A DNA stretch of 64,000 bases from an uncultured Pelagibacteraceae bacterium (GTDB taxonomy: Bacteria > Pseudomonadota > Alphaproteobacteria > Pelagibacterales > Pelagibacteraceae). The stretch covers positions 1-64,000 of the forward strand of contig CACFLX010000005.1 of assembly GCA_902567235.1 (NCBI GenBank), given 5' to 3'. The stretch's first letter is position 1. The number at the start of each line of letters is the position of its first letter. Both the position numbers and the translations under genes were made by a program. Of this stretch, positions 34,872 through 44,400 are shown in pieces. The notes beneath the pieces were generated by a model that saw nothing but the letters and a program-made list of their open reading frames with translations, did no database searches and was not told the DNA's origin.

Positions 34872-36530
34872 ATGTCAAAAAATATAAGCAAATTATCTGG
34901 AAGAATAGGTTTAAAAGATAATTTATTTCAAAAATTATCTGAAAGATCTTTAAATTCCAAAAACGGTGAGGGAATGAAAGAGATTGCAGATAAATATCAT
35001 GTGGGAGTTTCTACTTTACATGGAGCTGAGAGTTTCTATGAATTTTTAAGACCTGCTCATAGAGAGAAAAAAGCTTTTGTTTGTAATGGAAGTGCATGTA
35101 TGTGTGCTGGAACACAAGAGCCATTAAAGAAAAAATTAAAAGATAAACTTGGTGATGATAAAGTTGGTGAAATGTTTTGTTTAGGATATTGCTATGAAAA
35201 TAATGCTTTCCATTATAATGGACAAAACTATGCTGGAAACGACATAAATAAAATTGATGATATAATTAAAGGTAAAGATTTAGAACAAGAAAAATTTTTT
35301 TCAAAGAGCTTTGCTTCAACAAGTTTTTTAATGGATGATGAGACTTCAGATCTTGATAAGTTTAAACAACATTTAATAAAATTTATAAATGCTGACAAAC
35401 AAACAATAATTAAATCTCTTTTAGATTCAAATTTAACTGGTAGAGGTGGCGCTGGTTTTCCAACTGGAATGAAATGGGATTTTTGCAGTAAAGCAAAATC
35501 AGAAAAAAAGTATGTTATTTGCAATGCAGATGAAGGTGACTCTGGAGCTTATTCAGATAGATATTTACTAGAGGATCAGCCCTTAAAAGTAATATTTGGC
35601 ATGATTATCTGTGGCTATGTTATTGGAAGTGATGAAGGAGTTTTGTATATTAGAGGTGAATATCCTAAATCAATTGAAGCTTTAAATGCTTCAATTAATT
35701 CTTTAAAAAAAGAGGGCTTGCTAGGAAATAACATTCTTGGAACAAAATTTTCTTTCGACTTAAATATTTGTATTGGCCAAGGAGCATATATATGTGGAGA
35801 GGAAACAGCATTAATTGCATCTATAGAAGGTAGAAGAGCCGAAGTTGATGTCAGACCTCCCTTCCCTGTTACCGAAGGCTTATATAAAAAACCTACTGTT
35901 GTTAATAATGTGGAAACGCTCGCAGCAGCAACTGGAATTCTAATAAATGGACCTGAAAAATTTTCAGCTATTGGAAATAAAAAATCAGCTGGTACAAAGT
36001 TAGTTTGTCTTGATAGTTTTTTTAATAATCCAGGTGTTTATGAAATTGAAATGGGAACGCCGATGAAAAAAGTTTTGTATGATATAGGCGGAGGATTTAA
36101 AGAGCCCATAAAAGCTTTACAAGTTGGAGGACCTTTAGGAGGAGTGATACCTATAAAAGAAGTTGAAAAATTAAACCTTGATTTTCAAGAATTTACTGCA
36201 GCTGGTTTTATGTTGGGCCATGCAAGTATAGTAAGTATACCAAAAGATTTTCCTATGGTTGATTATATTCATCATTTATTTGAATTCACTGCAGAAGAAT
36301 CATGTGGAAAATGTTTTCCAGGAAGACTTGGTTCTTACAGAGGAAAAGAGATGTTTGATCAATTAAAGAATAAAACATCCAAAATCCCTCTAAAACTACT
36401 TAATGAATTGTTAGTAACAATGAAAAAAGGTTGTTTATGCGCCTTATGTGGAGCAATACCTACTCCTATAATGAATATACTAAAGTATTTTGGAGATGAA
36501 ATGAAAAATGATATGGTAAAAGAAAATTAA
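34872..36530 (+). CDS. fdsB: NAD-dependent formate dehydrogenase, diaphorase (beta) subunit
   Basis: Passes electrons from the catalytic subunit to NAD+. The 552-residue protein joins a thioredoxin-like [2Fe-2S] NuoE-type domain (CNGSACMCAG and CLGYC, about residues 71-107) to a NuoF-type domain: the NADH/FMN region GRGGAGFPTGMKW (about 192-204), NADEGDSGAYSDR, GAYICGEETALIASIEG, and the [4Fe-4S] motif ESCGKCFPGR (about 478). No separate NuoE/FdsG gene is in the cluster, so this fusion probably serves both roles. It overlaps the alpha subunit by one base. Confidence 0.9.
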   Translation: MSKNISKLSGRIGLKDNLFQKLSERSLNSKNGEGMKEIADKYHVGVSTLHGAESFYEFLRPAHREKKAFVCNGSACMCAGTQEPLKKKLKDKLGDDKVGEMFCLGYCYENNAFHYNGQNYAGNDINKIDDIIKGKDLEQEKFFSKSFASTSFLMDDETSDLDKFKQHLIKFINADKQTIIKSLLDSNLTGRGGAGFPTGMKWDFCSKAKSEKKYVICNADEGDSGAYSDRYLLEDQPLKVIFGMIICGYVIGSDEGVLYIRGEYPKSIEALNASINSLKKEGLLGNNILGTKFSFDLNICIGQGAYICGEETALIASIEGRRAEVDVRPPFPVTEGLYKKPTVVNNVETLAAATGILINGPEKFSAIGNKKSAGTKLVCLDSFFNNPGVYEIEMGTPMKKVLYDIGGGFKEPIKALQVGGPLGGVIPIKEVEKLNLDFQEFTAAGFMLGHASIVSIPKDFPMVDYIHHLFEFTAEESCGKCFPGRLGSYRGKEMFDQLKNKTSKIPLKLLNELLVTMKKGCLCALCGAIPTPIMNILKYFGDEMKNDMVKEN

Positions 36531-39298
36531 TGAGCTCAGAAAAAAGAAAAATTGCTTATATAGATGGTAAACCATATGAAATTGGTTCTAAACATACTTC
36601 TATTTTAAAATTTGTAAAAAGTTATCTTGGAGAAAAAAAAGTACCAACTTTATGTGACGATCCTAATCTAGCACCTTACGGAGCTTGTAGAGTTTGTTCA
36701 GTTGAAGTCGCTTTAGAGAAAGACGGTCCAACAAAAGTAGTAGCTTCATGTCATACTCCTGTTGGTGAAAATCAACATATTTTTACCAATAATGAAAATT
36801 TAACAGATTTAAGAAAAAATATTGTTGAATTAGTTTTAACAGATCATCCAATGGAATGTGGAACTTGTGAAGTTAATAATAATTGTGAACTTCAAGATGT
36901 TGCTAACGACTTAGGTATATCTGATCATAGATATAATAGTCCAAAACAACACAAGGGCATTCCTAAAGATACATCTCATGATTACATGAGAATGAATCTA
37001 GATAATTGTATTAATTGTGGAAGGTGTGTAAGAGCTTGTGATGAAATTCAAGGTTCATTTGTTTTGACCATGAGTGGCAGAGGATTTGAATCTAAAATTA
37101 CAACAGATAACGATATGTTATTTGGAGACTCGTCTTGTGTATCATGTGGTGCTTGTGCTCATACATGTCCAACAGATGCAATATCAGATGTGTTTCAATC
37201 AAAATCAGTTGCCGTTGATGAAAAAGTAAGAACTACATGTTCTTATTGTGGTGTTGGTTGTAACTTAGAAGCTTCTATTAAAGATAATAAAGTTATTGCA
37301 ATAGATACTCCAAAAGAAACAGAAGTAAATGCGGGACACACATGTATTAAAGGTAGATATGCGTTTGGTTTTTATGATCACCCAGATAGATTAAAAACTC
37401 CATTAATTAAAAGAAATGGTAAATTTGAAGAGGCATCATGGGATGAGGCATATGACTTTATTAAAAAAGAATTAAATAGAATTGTAAAAGCAAATGGTCC
37501 TGACGCAGTTGCTGGTATTTCTTCAGCTAGATGTACTAATGAAGAAAATTATGTTTTCCAGAAAATGATCAGAGCAGCAGTTGGAACTAATAATATTGAT
37601 TGTTGTGCAAGAATTTGTCACTCACCTACAGCTTGGGGAATGCAGCAAACTTTTGGTACTGGAGCGGCAACAAATTCTACAGAAGATATTTACCATGCAG
37701 ATTTATTTATGGTTATTGGTGCTAATCCAACAAATGCCCATCCTGTAACAGGTGCAAAAATCAAACAACAAGTAATGAAGGGTAAAAAATTAATAGTATT
37801 AGATCCTATTACCACTGAACTTGCTAAACTTGCCGATTATCATATTAAGTTAAGACCTGGAACGAATGTGGCTGTATTAAATATGATGTTGCATTTTATT
37901 ATAAAATCAAAACTTTATGATAAAGACTTCGTCAGAGATAGAACCGAAGGTTTTGATAATTTTTTAAAAGAAATTGAAAGACAGGATATTGATCAACTAG
38001 CAAAAGTTGCGGGTGTGGATAAACAAATGGTTAAAGAGGCAGCTATTGCTTATGCTACAGCGAAAAATTCAATGGAGTTTCATGGTCTTGGGGTTACTGA
38101 ACAAGAACAAGGGTCTAAAACTGTAATGTTAATTGCTGATCTTGCAATGATAACTGGAAATATTGGGAGAAAAGGAGTTGGAGTTAACCCTTTAAGAGGA
38201 CAAAATAATGTACAGGGTGCAGCTGATATGGGATGTCAGCCTCACCAGGGAGCAGGATATTTTGAAGTTTCAGATAAAAAAAATCAAAATTTTTATACAG
38301 AAAAATATGGAGTGGTTCATCCAACAAAAGCTGGGTTAAAAATTCCTCAAATGTTTGATGCGGCCATCAACAAGGAAGTTAAAGCGGTTTGGATAATTGG
38401 AGAAGACATTGTACAAACAGACCCGAATAGTGCTCATGTAGTGGATGCCATGAATTCTCTTGATTTATTAGTAGTTCAAGAAATTTTTATGAGTGAAACT
38501 GCAAAACTTGCAACTGTAGTATTACCAGGAACAACTTTCTTAGAAAAAGATGGAACATTCACTAATACTGAAAGAAGAATTCAAAGAGTTAATAAAGCAG
38601 TTCCTCCACTTCCAGGAACAAAGCCAGATGGTGTTATTGTAACTGATATGATGCAAAAATTAGGATTTGACCAGCCAACTTACGATGCTGATCAAGTATT
38701 GGCTGAAATAGCAGACGTTGTCCCGTTCTTTAAAGGAGTAACAAGAGAAAGACTTGGAAAATTTGGTTTACAATGGCCTGTACAAGAAGATGGAACTGAT
38801 ACTCAAATTTTACATAAAGAAACATTTAAACTTGGAAAAGGAAGACTAAAGAGTTTTGATTTTAAAGAATCCACAGAAATTGAAACTAATCAAAAAGATT
38901 ATCCACTAATTCTAACTACAAGTAGAGTTCTTCAACATTATAATGCTGCTACAATGACGAGACGTACTAGTAATATTAATATTGTTTCGGAAGATGTATT
39001 ATTAATACATCCTAAAGATGCTAAGAAAAGAGATTTAAATACTGGTGATATTGGTAGACTTTATTCTGGCCGTGGAGAAGTAGCTTTAAAAGTAGAAGTT
39101 ACAGATAAAGTTAAAGAAGGAATTGTTTTTACAACATTTCATTTTCCTGAACATATGGTTAACATGGTGACTGGACATGGTAAAGATGAAGAAACTATGT
39201 GCGCTGAATATAAAGTTTCATCTGTAGAAGTCCAAAAAATATCCAATCAATTTAAAACTGAAGTTAAACCAAAAGAAAACCAAGCAGAAGTAAGCTAA
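36530..39298 (+). CDS. fdsA: NAD-dependent formate dehydrogenase, catalytic (alpha) subunit
   Basis: Oxidises formate to CO2 at a molybdopterin guanine dinucleotide centre. The 922-residue protein has a NuoG-like N-terminus with [2Fe-2S] cysteines (YGACRVCSVE), a CGTCEVNNNCELQ cluster site, two ferredoxin-like motifs (NCINCGRCVRACD and CVSCGACAHTCPTDA), then the catalytic domain from CSYCGVGCN. The active-site residues are Cys363-His364 in CCARICHSPTAW, so this is a cysteine rather than selenocysteine enzyme. FdhD, MobA and MoeA nearby fit its maturation. Confidence 0.94.
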   Translation: MSSEKRKIAYIDGKPYEIGSKHTSILKFVKSYLGEKKVPTLCDDPNLAPYGACRVCSVEVALEKDGPTKVVASCHTPVGENQHIFTNNENLTDLRKNIVELVLTDHPMECGTCEVNNNCELQDVANDLGISDHRYNSPKQHKGIPKDTSHDYMRMNLDNCINCGRCVRACDEIQGSFVLTMSGRGFESKITTDNDMLFGDSSCVSCGACAHTCPTDAISDVFQSKSVAVDEKVRTTCSYCGVGCNLEASIKDNKVIAIDTPKETEVNAGHTCIKGRYAFGFYDHPDRLKTPLIKRNGKFEEASWDEAYDFIKKELNRIVKANGPDAVAGISSARCTNEENYVFQKMIRAAVGTNNIDCCARICHSPTAWGMQQTFGTGAATNSTEDIYHADLFMVIGANPTNAHPVTGAKIKQQVMKGKKLIVLDPITTELAKLADYHIKLRPGTNVAVLNMMLHFIIKSKLYDKDFVRDRTEGFDNFLKEIERQDIDQLAKVAGVDKQMVKEAAIAYATAKNSMEFHGLGVTEQEQGSKTVMLIADLAMITGNIGRKGVGVNPLRGQNNVQGAADMGCQPHQGAGYFEVSDKKNQNFYTEKYGVVHPTKAGLKIPQMFDAAINKEVKAVWIIGEDIVQTDPNSAHVVDAMNSLDLLVVQEIFMSETAKLATVVLPGTTFLEKDGTFTNTERRIQRVNKAVPPLPGTKPDGVIVTDMMQKLGFDQPTYDADQVLAEIADVVPFFKGVTRERLGKFGLQWPVQEDGTDTQILHKETFKLGKGRLKSFDFKESTEIETNQKDYPLILTTSRVLQHYNAATMTRRTSNINIVSEDVLLIHPKDAKKRDLNTGDIGRLYSGRGEVALKVEVTDKVKEGIVFTTFHFPEHMVNMVTGHGKDEETMCAEYKVSSVEVQKISNQFKTEVKPKENQAEVS

Positions 39299-39304
39299 TT
39301 TAAA

Positions 39305-40756
39305 ATGACCATTGGTTGGCGCTTTGATAATACTTATTCAAAGCTGCCTGATCCTTTTATTTCTAACACATCTCCTATTCCGGTTAAATCACCAGAATTA
39401 ATTATTTTAAATGATAATTTGGCAAAACAATTAGGACTAAATTTTTCTTTGATTAGCAAAAAAGATTTATCAAATTTATTTTCAGGAAATTCATTACCTG
39501 AAGGATCTAAATCTATTGCGCAAGCTTATGCGGGTCATCAGTTTGGTCATTTTACAATGCTAGGAGATGGTAGAGCAGTTTTAATAGGAGAACATATTTC
39601 AAAAAACAACGAAAGATTTGACATTCAATTTAAAGGATCAGGTCAGACACCTTTTTCAAGAAATGGTGATGGAAGAGCTGCACTTGGTCCAATGCTTAGA
39701 GAATATATTATTAGTGAAGCAATGCATTCTTTAAATATACCAACAACAAGAAGTTTAGCAGTAGTTAAGACAGGTGAAGACGTAGTAAGAGAAAATATAT
39801 TACAAGGTGCAATACTAACAAGAGTTGCCTCTAGTCATCTAAGAGTAGGAACATTTCAATATGTGGCTATGAGGAAAAATGAAAATGAATTAAAAACTTT
39901 AGTTGATTATACAATAGATCGTCATTACCCAAATATTAAAAAATCTAAAAAAAAAGCAATTGATTTATTAAAAGTTTTAATTGAACTTCAAATTGACTTG
40001 GTGGTTAATTGGATGAGAGTTGGTTTTATCCATGGTGTTATGAACACAGACAATATGTCTATATCAGGTGAAACTATTGATTATGGCCCATGTGCCTTCA
40101 TGGACACTTATGATCCAAAAACTGTTTTTAGTTCAATAGATGAATTTGGTAGATATGCTTATTTTAATCAACCAAGTATCACTAAATGGAACTTAGCAAG
40201 ATTTGCTGAATGTTTAATACCTCTTATTGATACAAACAAAGAAAAGGCAATTGAAGTTGCAACTGAATTAATAAATAGTTTTGATAAAAGTTATGAGACT
40301 AAATGGATTAATATGATGAGAGATAAACTAGGTTTATTTGGTCAAGATTCAAAAGATCAAGTTTTAATATTAGATTTATTAACCTGGATGCATAAAAATA
40401 AGGTTGACTATACAAATACGTTTTGTTTTTTAATGAATGAAAATTTTCAACACAATAAAATCTATAATGATGAAAACTTTCTTGCATGGAAAGAAAGATG
40501 GAAGGAAAGATTAAAGCTTAATAATAATACGCCTGAAAAGTACTTAAGTTTAATGAAGTCAGTTAATCCTTTAGTTATTCCAAGAAACCATAAAGTTGAG
40601 GAAGTATTAGAATCTGCAAATAACGATGATTTATCTCCATTAAAAAAATTAATTAATGTATTAGAAAAACCATATGAAAAAACAAAAGAAAATATTGATT
40701 ATCAATCCCCTGCTCCAGTTAGCGATAAAAAATATAAAACTTTTTGTGGTACTTAA
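39305..40756 (+). CDS. selO: Protein adenylyltransferase SelO (YdiU family)
   Basis: A 483-residue pseudokinase-fold enzyme that transfers AMP to Ser, Thr or Tyr of target proteins; linked to redox stress in E. coli. Motifs include AQAYAGHQFGHFTMLGDGRA, QFKGSGQTPFSRNGDGRAA, SSHLRVGTFQY and GVMNTDNMSISGETIDYGPC with the metal-binding Asn and Asp residues. It ends in FCGT with a C-terminal cysteine, in place of the selenocysteine of eukaryotic SelO. It begins 6 bases after the formate dehydrogenase alpha gene and may be in the same transcript. Confidence 0.93.
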   Translation: MTIGWRFDNTYSKLPDPFISNTSPIPVKSPELIILNDNLAKQLGLNFSLISKKDLSNLFSGNSLPEGSKSIAQAYAGHQFGHFTMLGDGRAVLIGEHISKNNERFDIQFKGSGQTPFSRNGDGRAALGPMLREYIISEAMHSLNIPTTRSLAVVKTGEDVVRENILQGAILTRVASSHLRVGTFQYVAMRKNENELKTLVDYTIDRHYPNIKKSKKKAIDLLKVLIELQIDLVVNWMRVGFIHGVMNTDNMSISGETIDYGPCAFMDTYDPKTVFSSIDEFGRYAYFNQPSITKWNLARFAECLIPLIDTNKEKAIEVATELINSFDKSYETKWINMMRDKLGLFGQDSKDQVLILDLLTWMHKNKVDYTNTFCFLMNENFQHNKIYNDENFLAWKERWKERLKLNNNTPEKYLSLMKSVNPLVIPRNHKVEEVLESANNDDLSPLKKLINVLEKPYEKTKENIDYQSPAPVSDKKYKTFCGT

Positions 40757-40761
40757 AAATA

Positions 40762-41865
40762 TTATAAAACGTAAGGTTCAGGCCTAACCTTATTATCTAA
40801 AACTCTTTCAACAGCAAAATCACTAATATCAATTGTTTGATATGATCCAGTTGTAATTAATTCAGTTAATGCTCTGCCTATTCCTGGAGCTTGCATTAAT
40901 CCTCTGCCAGTAAAACCTGATGCTAAATAAACGTTTTCATATTTAGGGTGCTTACCAACAACAGCATTATTATCTAATTTATTACAATCATAATATCCTG
41001 CCCATCCACCAGTTAATTTTAATTCCTCAAATGCAGGAATTCTTTTTGCAAGAGCTGGCCAAACTAGTTCTTCGTAATCATTCCATGCTGGTTCCAAATC
41101 TGTTGCATCAAATACAGAATGAGGTGATCCAGCTAAATATTCTTTTCCCTCCGGTCTCCAATAAACGCCTGTTGTTAAATCTCCAGTTAAAGGCATTTCG
41201 GGAATATGTTTTGGGCACTTAACCCTAAATACAGTATGCTTTTGTGGAACTACCGGAATGTCATCTAGCAATTCTTTTGTCCAACACCCAGCTGCTGAAA
41301 TAATAGTTTTAGCTTTTATTTCTGAAATACTTTTCACTTCACCTTTAATAAACTCTGCTCCAAGTTCTATAGCCTTACTTTTTAAAGCGCTATGAAACAT
41401 AAATGGATCAATCCAACCTTCACTTTTGTTATCTGTGAAAGTTGCTGTTTCAATTCCTTCATTATTAATATATGGAAATACTTTTGTTAATTCAGAGCCT
41501 TTAATATTTTTAGTTCCTGCTTCACAAGCTTTATGATTTTCTAATGCTCTGTATTGCTCTTCAGCATGCTCAGGCCCAAACATTAATAAATATCCATTTG
41601 GGACCATGCTTGCAGTAGGATTAGGATTTTTATCCGTTTTTAGCAACTCTGGTATTTGATAAATAAATTCTCTAGCAAATTTACCAAGCAAAATATTCTC
41701 TTTTTGAAAAAATTGTCTTCTAAAACCCCCTAGAGATAATGGAAAAGAAGCATTTTTGTATGTTGGGTCTCTTTCTATAACTTTTACTTTTCTTCCTTCC
41801 TTAGATAAAAAATAAGCACTTGCTGCTCCAATTATGCCGCCTCCAATAATTACAACATCATCCAT
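40762..41865 (-). CDS. FAD-dependent oxidoreductase (DAO family)
   Basis: A 367-residue flavoprotein with the FAD dinucleotide motif VVIIGGGIIGAASAYFL at the N-terminus, SLGGFRRQFF, a central substrate domain and the C-terminal GGWAGYYD and ASGFTGRGLMQAPGIGRAL, typical of the glycine/D-amino acid/sarcosine oxidase group. Members oxidise N-methylated amino acids such as sarcosine or dimethylglycine. The latter is the by-product of BHMT, but this gene is 18 kb away and the link is speculative. It is convergent with selO with a 5-base gap. Confidence 0.85.
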   Translation of the reverse strand: MDDVVIIGGGIIGAASAYFLSKEGRKVKVIERDPTYKNASFPLSLGGFRRQFFQKENILLGKFAREFIYQIPELLKTDKNPNPTASMVPNGYLLMFGPEHAEEQYRALENHKACEAGTKNIKGSELTKVFPYINNEGIETATFTDNKSEGWIDPFMFHSALKSKAIELGAEFIKGEVKSISEIKAKTIISAAGCWTKELLDDIPVVPQKHTVFRVKCPKHIPEMPLTGDLTTGVYWRPEGKEYLAGSPHSVFDATDLEPAWNDYEELVWPALAKRIPAFEELKLTGGWAGYYDCNKLDNNAVVGKHPKYENVYLASGFTGRGLMQAPGIGRALTELITTGSYQTIDISDFAVERVLDNKVRPEPYVL

Positions 41866-41931
41866 ATATAAATATTATAAATTTAATTTATTCATAAATA
41901 TAACTATGTAAATATGTTATAGTTTCAAATT

Positions 41932-42691
41932 ATGAAAAAAGTAATATGGATAACTGGCGCAAGCAGTGGGATTGGTAAAGCTTTAGCATTAAAATTTGCG
42001 AATGAGAACTGGAATGTTGCAATCTCTGCTAGAAGAGAAAATATTTTAAAAGAAATATCCGAATCTCATGAAAATATTAAATCTTTTCCATTAGATGTTA
42101 CTGATCAAGCAAAATGTAAAGAAGTATTTGAACAGGTTAAAAGTCATTATGGGGATGTGGACATCTGTTTTTTTTCTACTGGAACTTGGAATCCAAAAAA
42201 AGAGAAAGATATAGATGTTGAGCAAATAGAGAATGTTTTTAAGGTTAATTTCTTTGGGACAGTCAATAGCATTAAGGCTGTTGAAGAATATTTCAAAAAT
42301 AAGAATAGCGGAATAATTACTATTGTATCCTCAATTGCTGGATATAGAGGTTTACCTAATTCAACAGGATATGGTCCTTCAAAATCAGCTTTAAACAATT
42401 TAGCTGAGAGCTTATATTTCGACTTTGGAAGACACAATGTAAGAGTTTGTTTGGTCTCTCCAGGTTTTATTAAAACACCAATGACAGACAAAAATGATTT
42501 TAAAATGCCATTTTTAAAAACTTCAGAATTTGCAGCTGATAAAATTTATGATGGTTTAATAAATAAAAAATAATTTTGAAATACATTTTCCTAAACAGCT
42601 TACATTAACTCTTAAGTTGTTTGGCCTTTTACCAAGTAAAATTTATTTTTATTTAGTGAAAAAACTTACAAAATTTCAAAAAAAAAATTAA
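41932..42691 (+). pseudogene. Short-chain dehydrogenase, C-terminus displaced by one frameshift
   Basis: An SDR with the cofactor motif WITGASSGIGKALAL, an ISARRE segment, the catalytic Ser in VSSIAGYRG and the YGPSKSAL Tyr-Lys. The reading frame stops at 42573, but another frame continues without interruption to 42691, encoding NNFEIHFPKQLTLTLKLF and LLPSKIYFYLVKKLTKF, which looks like the usual C-terminal tail of this SDR group. The frames meet at six A (42565-42570); five would restore continuity. The Rossmann core and active site are complete, so even the short form might be active. The restored end overlaps the convergent lipoprotein by 4 bases. Confidence 0.75.
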
Positions 42692-43215
42692 TCTTTAACA
42701 AACATAACTGTAAGTTCAGCAACTTTTATACCAAACTTAGTCATTGTTGCTCTGTTGATTGCAACTCTTTCATCTTGCATAAATATCCAGTCATCAAAAG
42801 TAATTTTCATTTCTCTGCCTTTAACTGGTACTAATAAAACATACTCAAATTTAAATGCTGGTCCATATGAATAACCTTTTGCAGTTCCTACAACATCTCC
42901 CGCTGTACCTTCATAATTATGTTCGTCAATTTTATTAATTTTCCACTGCCTTGTTTGAATTTCTCCATCATTCCAAATAAACTTTTCATCTAAAATTAGT
43001 TGTTTGCCATCCCATGTACCATTAAGATCAGCAGAAAATTGTCTTGTTACTTTTCCCGATCTATTTTGTAAAATTCCCCAAGCTTTTACATTACCTGACA
43101 TATATTCTTCTATAATTAATCTTGGTTTTTGATCTTTAAAGTCTATTGGTTTCATATTGTTTCCTGAACAGTTAGTTAATAAAATTAGTGCAATTAATGC
43201 AAATATAATTTTCAT
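42688..43215 (-). CDS. DUF3833 family lipoprotein (internal start in the fused frame)
   Basis: Starting at the ATG at 43215 gives 175 residues with a lipoprotein signal peptide MKIIFALIALILLTNCSG; the lipobox Cys is residue 16. The mature part has a beta-rich domain with GNVKAWGILQNRSGKV, KQLILDEKFIWNDGE and GTAKGYSYGPAFKFEY, consistent with DUF3833. These proteins recur beside CFA-synthase-like and DUF1365 genes. It is probably an independent gene whose upstream neighbour has lost its stop by an indel. Confidence 0.75.
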   Translation of the reverse strand: MKIIFALIALILLTNCSGNNMKPIDFKDQKPRLIIEEYMSGNVKAWGILQNRSGKVTRQFSADLNGTWDGKQLILDEKFIWNDGEIQTRQWKINKIDEHNYEGTAGDVVGTAKGYSYGPAFKFEYVLLVPVKGREMKITFDDWIFMQDERVAINRATMTKFGIKVAELTVMFVKD

Positions 43216-44400
43216 TCTATTTATTTGTTGCATAAAGAAAAATTGTATTAAATCTATATTTTTTGATTTAAATCCTGCTTCACAGTAAGATAGATAAAAT
43301 TCCCACATTTTTTTAAAATTTATATCAAATCCTTGTTTTTTAATTAAGTCCCACTTTTTTATAAACTCTTTCCTCCAAATTATTAAAGTATCTGAATAGT
43401 GTTTTGAATACGAATTATACCCATTAAATTTCAATCCATTATCATCTGCATATTTATGCAGGCTTTTTTTTGAAGGTAAAAAACCACCAGGAAAAATATA
43501 TTTTTGAATGAAGTCTTGTTTATTTTTATATCTATCAAACAAACTATCATCGATAGTAATAGCTTGAATTCCAGCATTACCGTTAATAGAAAGATTTTTT
43601 TTAATTGTATTAAAATAGCTTTGTAAATAATTCTGACCTACTGCCTCGATCATTTCAATCGATGCTATAGAATCATATTTTCCTTTTAAATCTCTGTAAT
43701 CTTTTATTTCTAAATTTATTTTTTCATTAAGGCCTGCTTTATAAATTCTTTCTTTAGCAAACTCATACTGTTTTTTAGATATTGTAATACAATCTAATTT
43801 AACATTGTAATTTTTACCTAAGTATTCTGCAAATCCTCCCCAGCCACATCCTATCTCTAAAACTTTGCTATTATCTCTTGGTTTTAAAAGATTAATTAAC
43901 TTTTGATATTTGTTATTTTGAGCTTCAGATAAAGTTTGTCTATCATTTTCGAATATTGCACTTGAATAAGTTAAAGTTTCATCAAGCCATAAAGAAAAAA
44001 AATCATTTCCAAGATCGTAGTGTTTAGCTATATTTTCTTTACTTCTTTTTTTTGTATTTTTAATAATTTTATTTTTTAAAAAATTTATTGCAGAAAAATC
44101 TAAAATTCCTGAAAACTTATAAATTAATTTTATATTTTTTGCTGTAATCTCTATTAAATTTGAAAGATTATTGGTTTCAAAATAACCTTGCATATAACTT
44201 TCTGCTAAACCAATGCTACCTTTTCTAATTAAATTATAGTTTAAACTTGGGTGCTTAATTTCTATTCTTGCTTTAAGTTGTTCATTTGCATCTCCAAATT
44301 TTAATACCTCACCATCGAAATCAGTTATTTCTAGGAAGCCATGTCTTAAGTTTTTTAATGTTTGAAAGACTATTAAATCTGAAATTTTATTTACAATCAT
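42688..44400 (-). CDS. Cyclopropane-fatty-acid-synthase-like methyltransferase, fused in frame to a DUF3833 lipoprotein
   Basis: One open frame of 570 residues. Residues 1-395 form a CFA-synthase family methyltransferase that adds a methylene or methyl group from SAM to unsaturated phospholipid acyl chains: NIAKHYDLGNDFFSLWLD, LTYSSAIF, the SAM site KVLEIGCGWGGFAEYLG, SIASIEMIEAVG, IQAITIDD and QKYIFPGGFLPS. Residues 396-570 are a complete lipoprotein with its own signal peptide and lipobox (see next entry). A signal peptide in the middle is implausible for a working fusion. In an adjacent frame a TAG at 43219-43217 would end the methyltransferase just before the lipoprotein ATG. Confidence 0.8.
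   Translation of the reverse strand: MIVNKISDLIVFQTLKNLRHGFLEITDFDGEVLKFGDANEQLKARIEIKHPSLNYNLIRKGSIGLAESYMQGYFETNNLSNLIEITAKNIKLIYKFSGILDFSAINFLKNKIIKNTKKRSKENIAKHYDLGNDFFSLWLDETLTYSSAIFENDRQTLSEAQNNKYQKLINLLKPRDNSKVLEIGCGWGGFAEYLGKNYNVKLDCITISKKQYEFAKERIYKAGLNEKINLEIKDYRDLKGKYDSIASIEMIEAVGQNYLQSYFNTIKKNLSINGNAGIQAITIDDSLFDRYKNKQDFIQKYIFPGGFLPSKKSLHKYADDNGLKFNGYNSYSKHYSDTLIIWRKEFIKKWDLIKKQGFDINFKKMWEFYLSYCEAGFKSKNIDLIQFFFMQQINRMKIIFALIALILLTNCSGNNMKPIDFKDQKPRLIIEEYMSGNVKAWGILQNRSGKVTRQFSADLNGTWDGKQLILDEKFIWNDGEIQTRQWKINKIDEHNYEGTAGDVVGTAKGYSYGPAFKFEYVLLVPVKGREMKITFDDWIFMQDERVAINRATMTKFGIKVAELTVMFVKD

Noticed and set aside
36530-39298. Possible selenocysteine at the formate dehydrogenase active site
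   Set aside because: The catalytic codon is TGT (Cys363) and there is no in-frame TGA in the gene.
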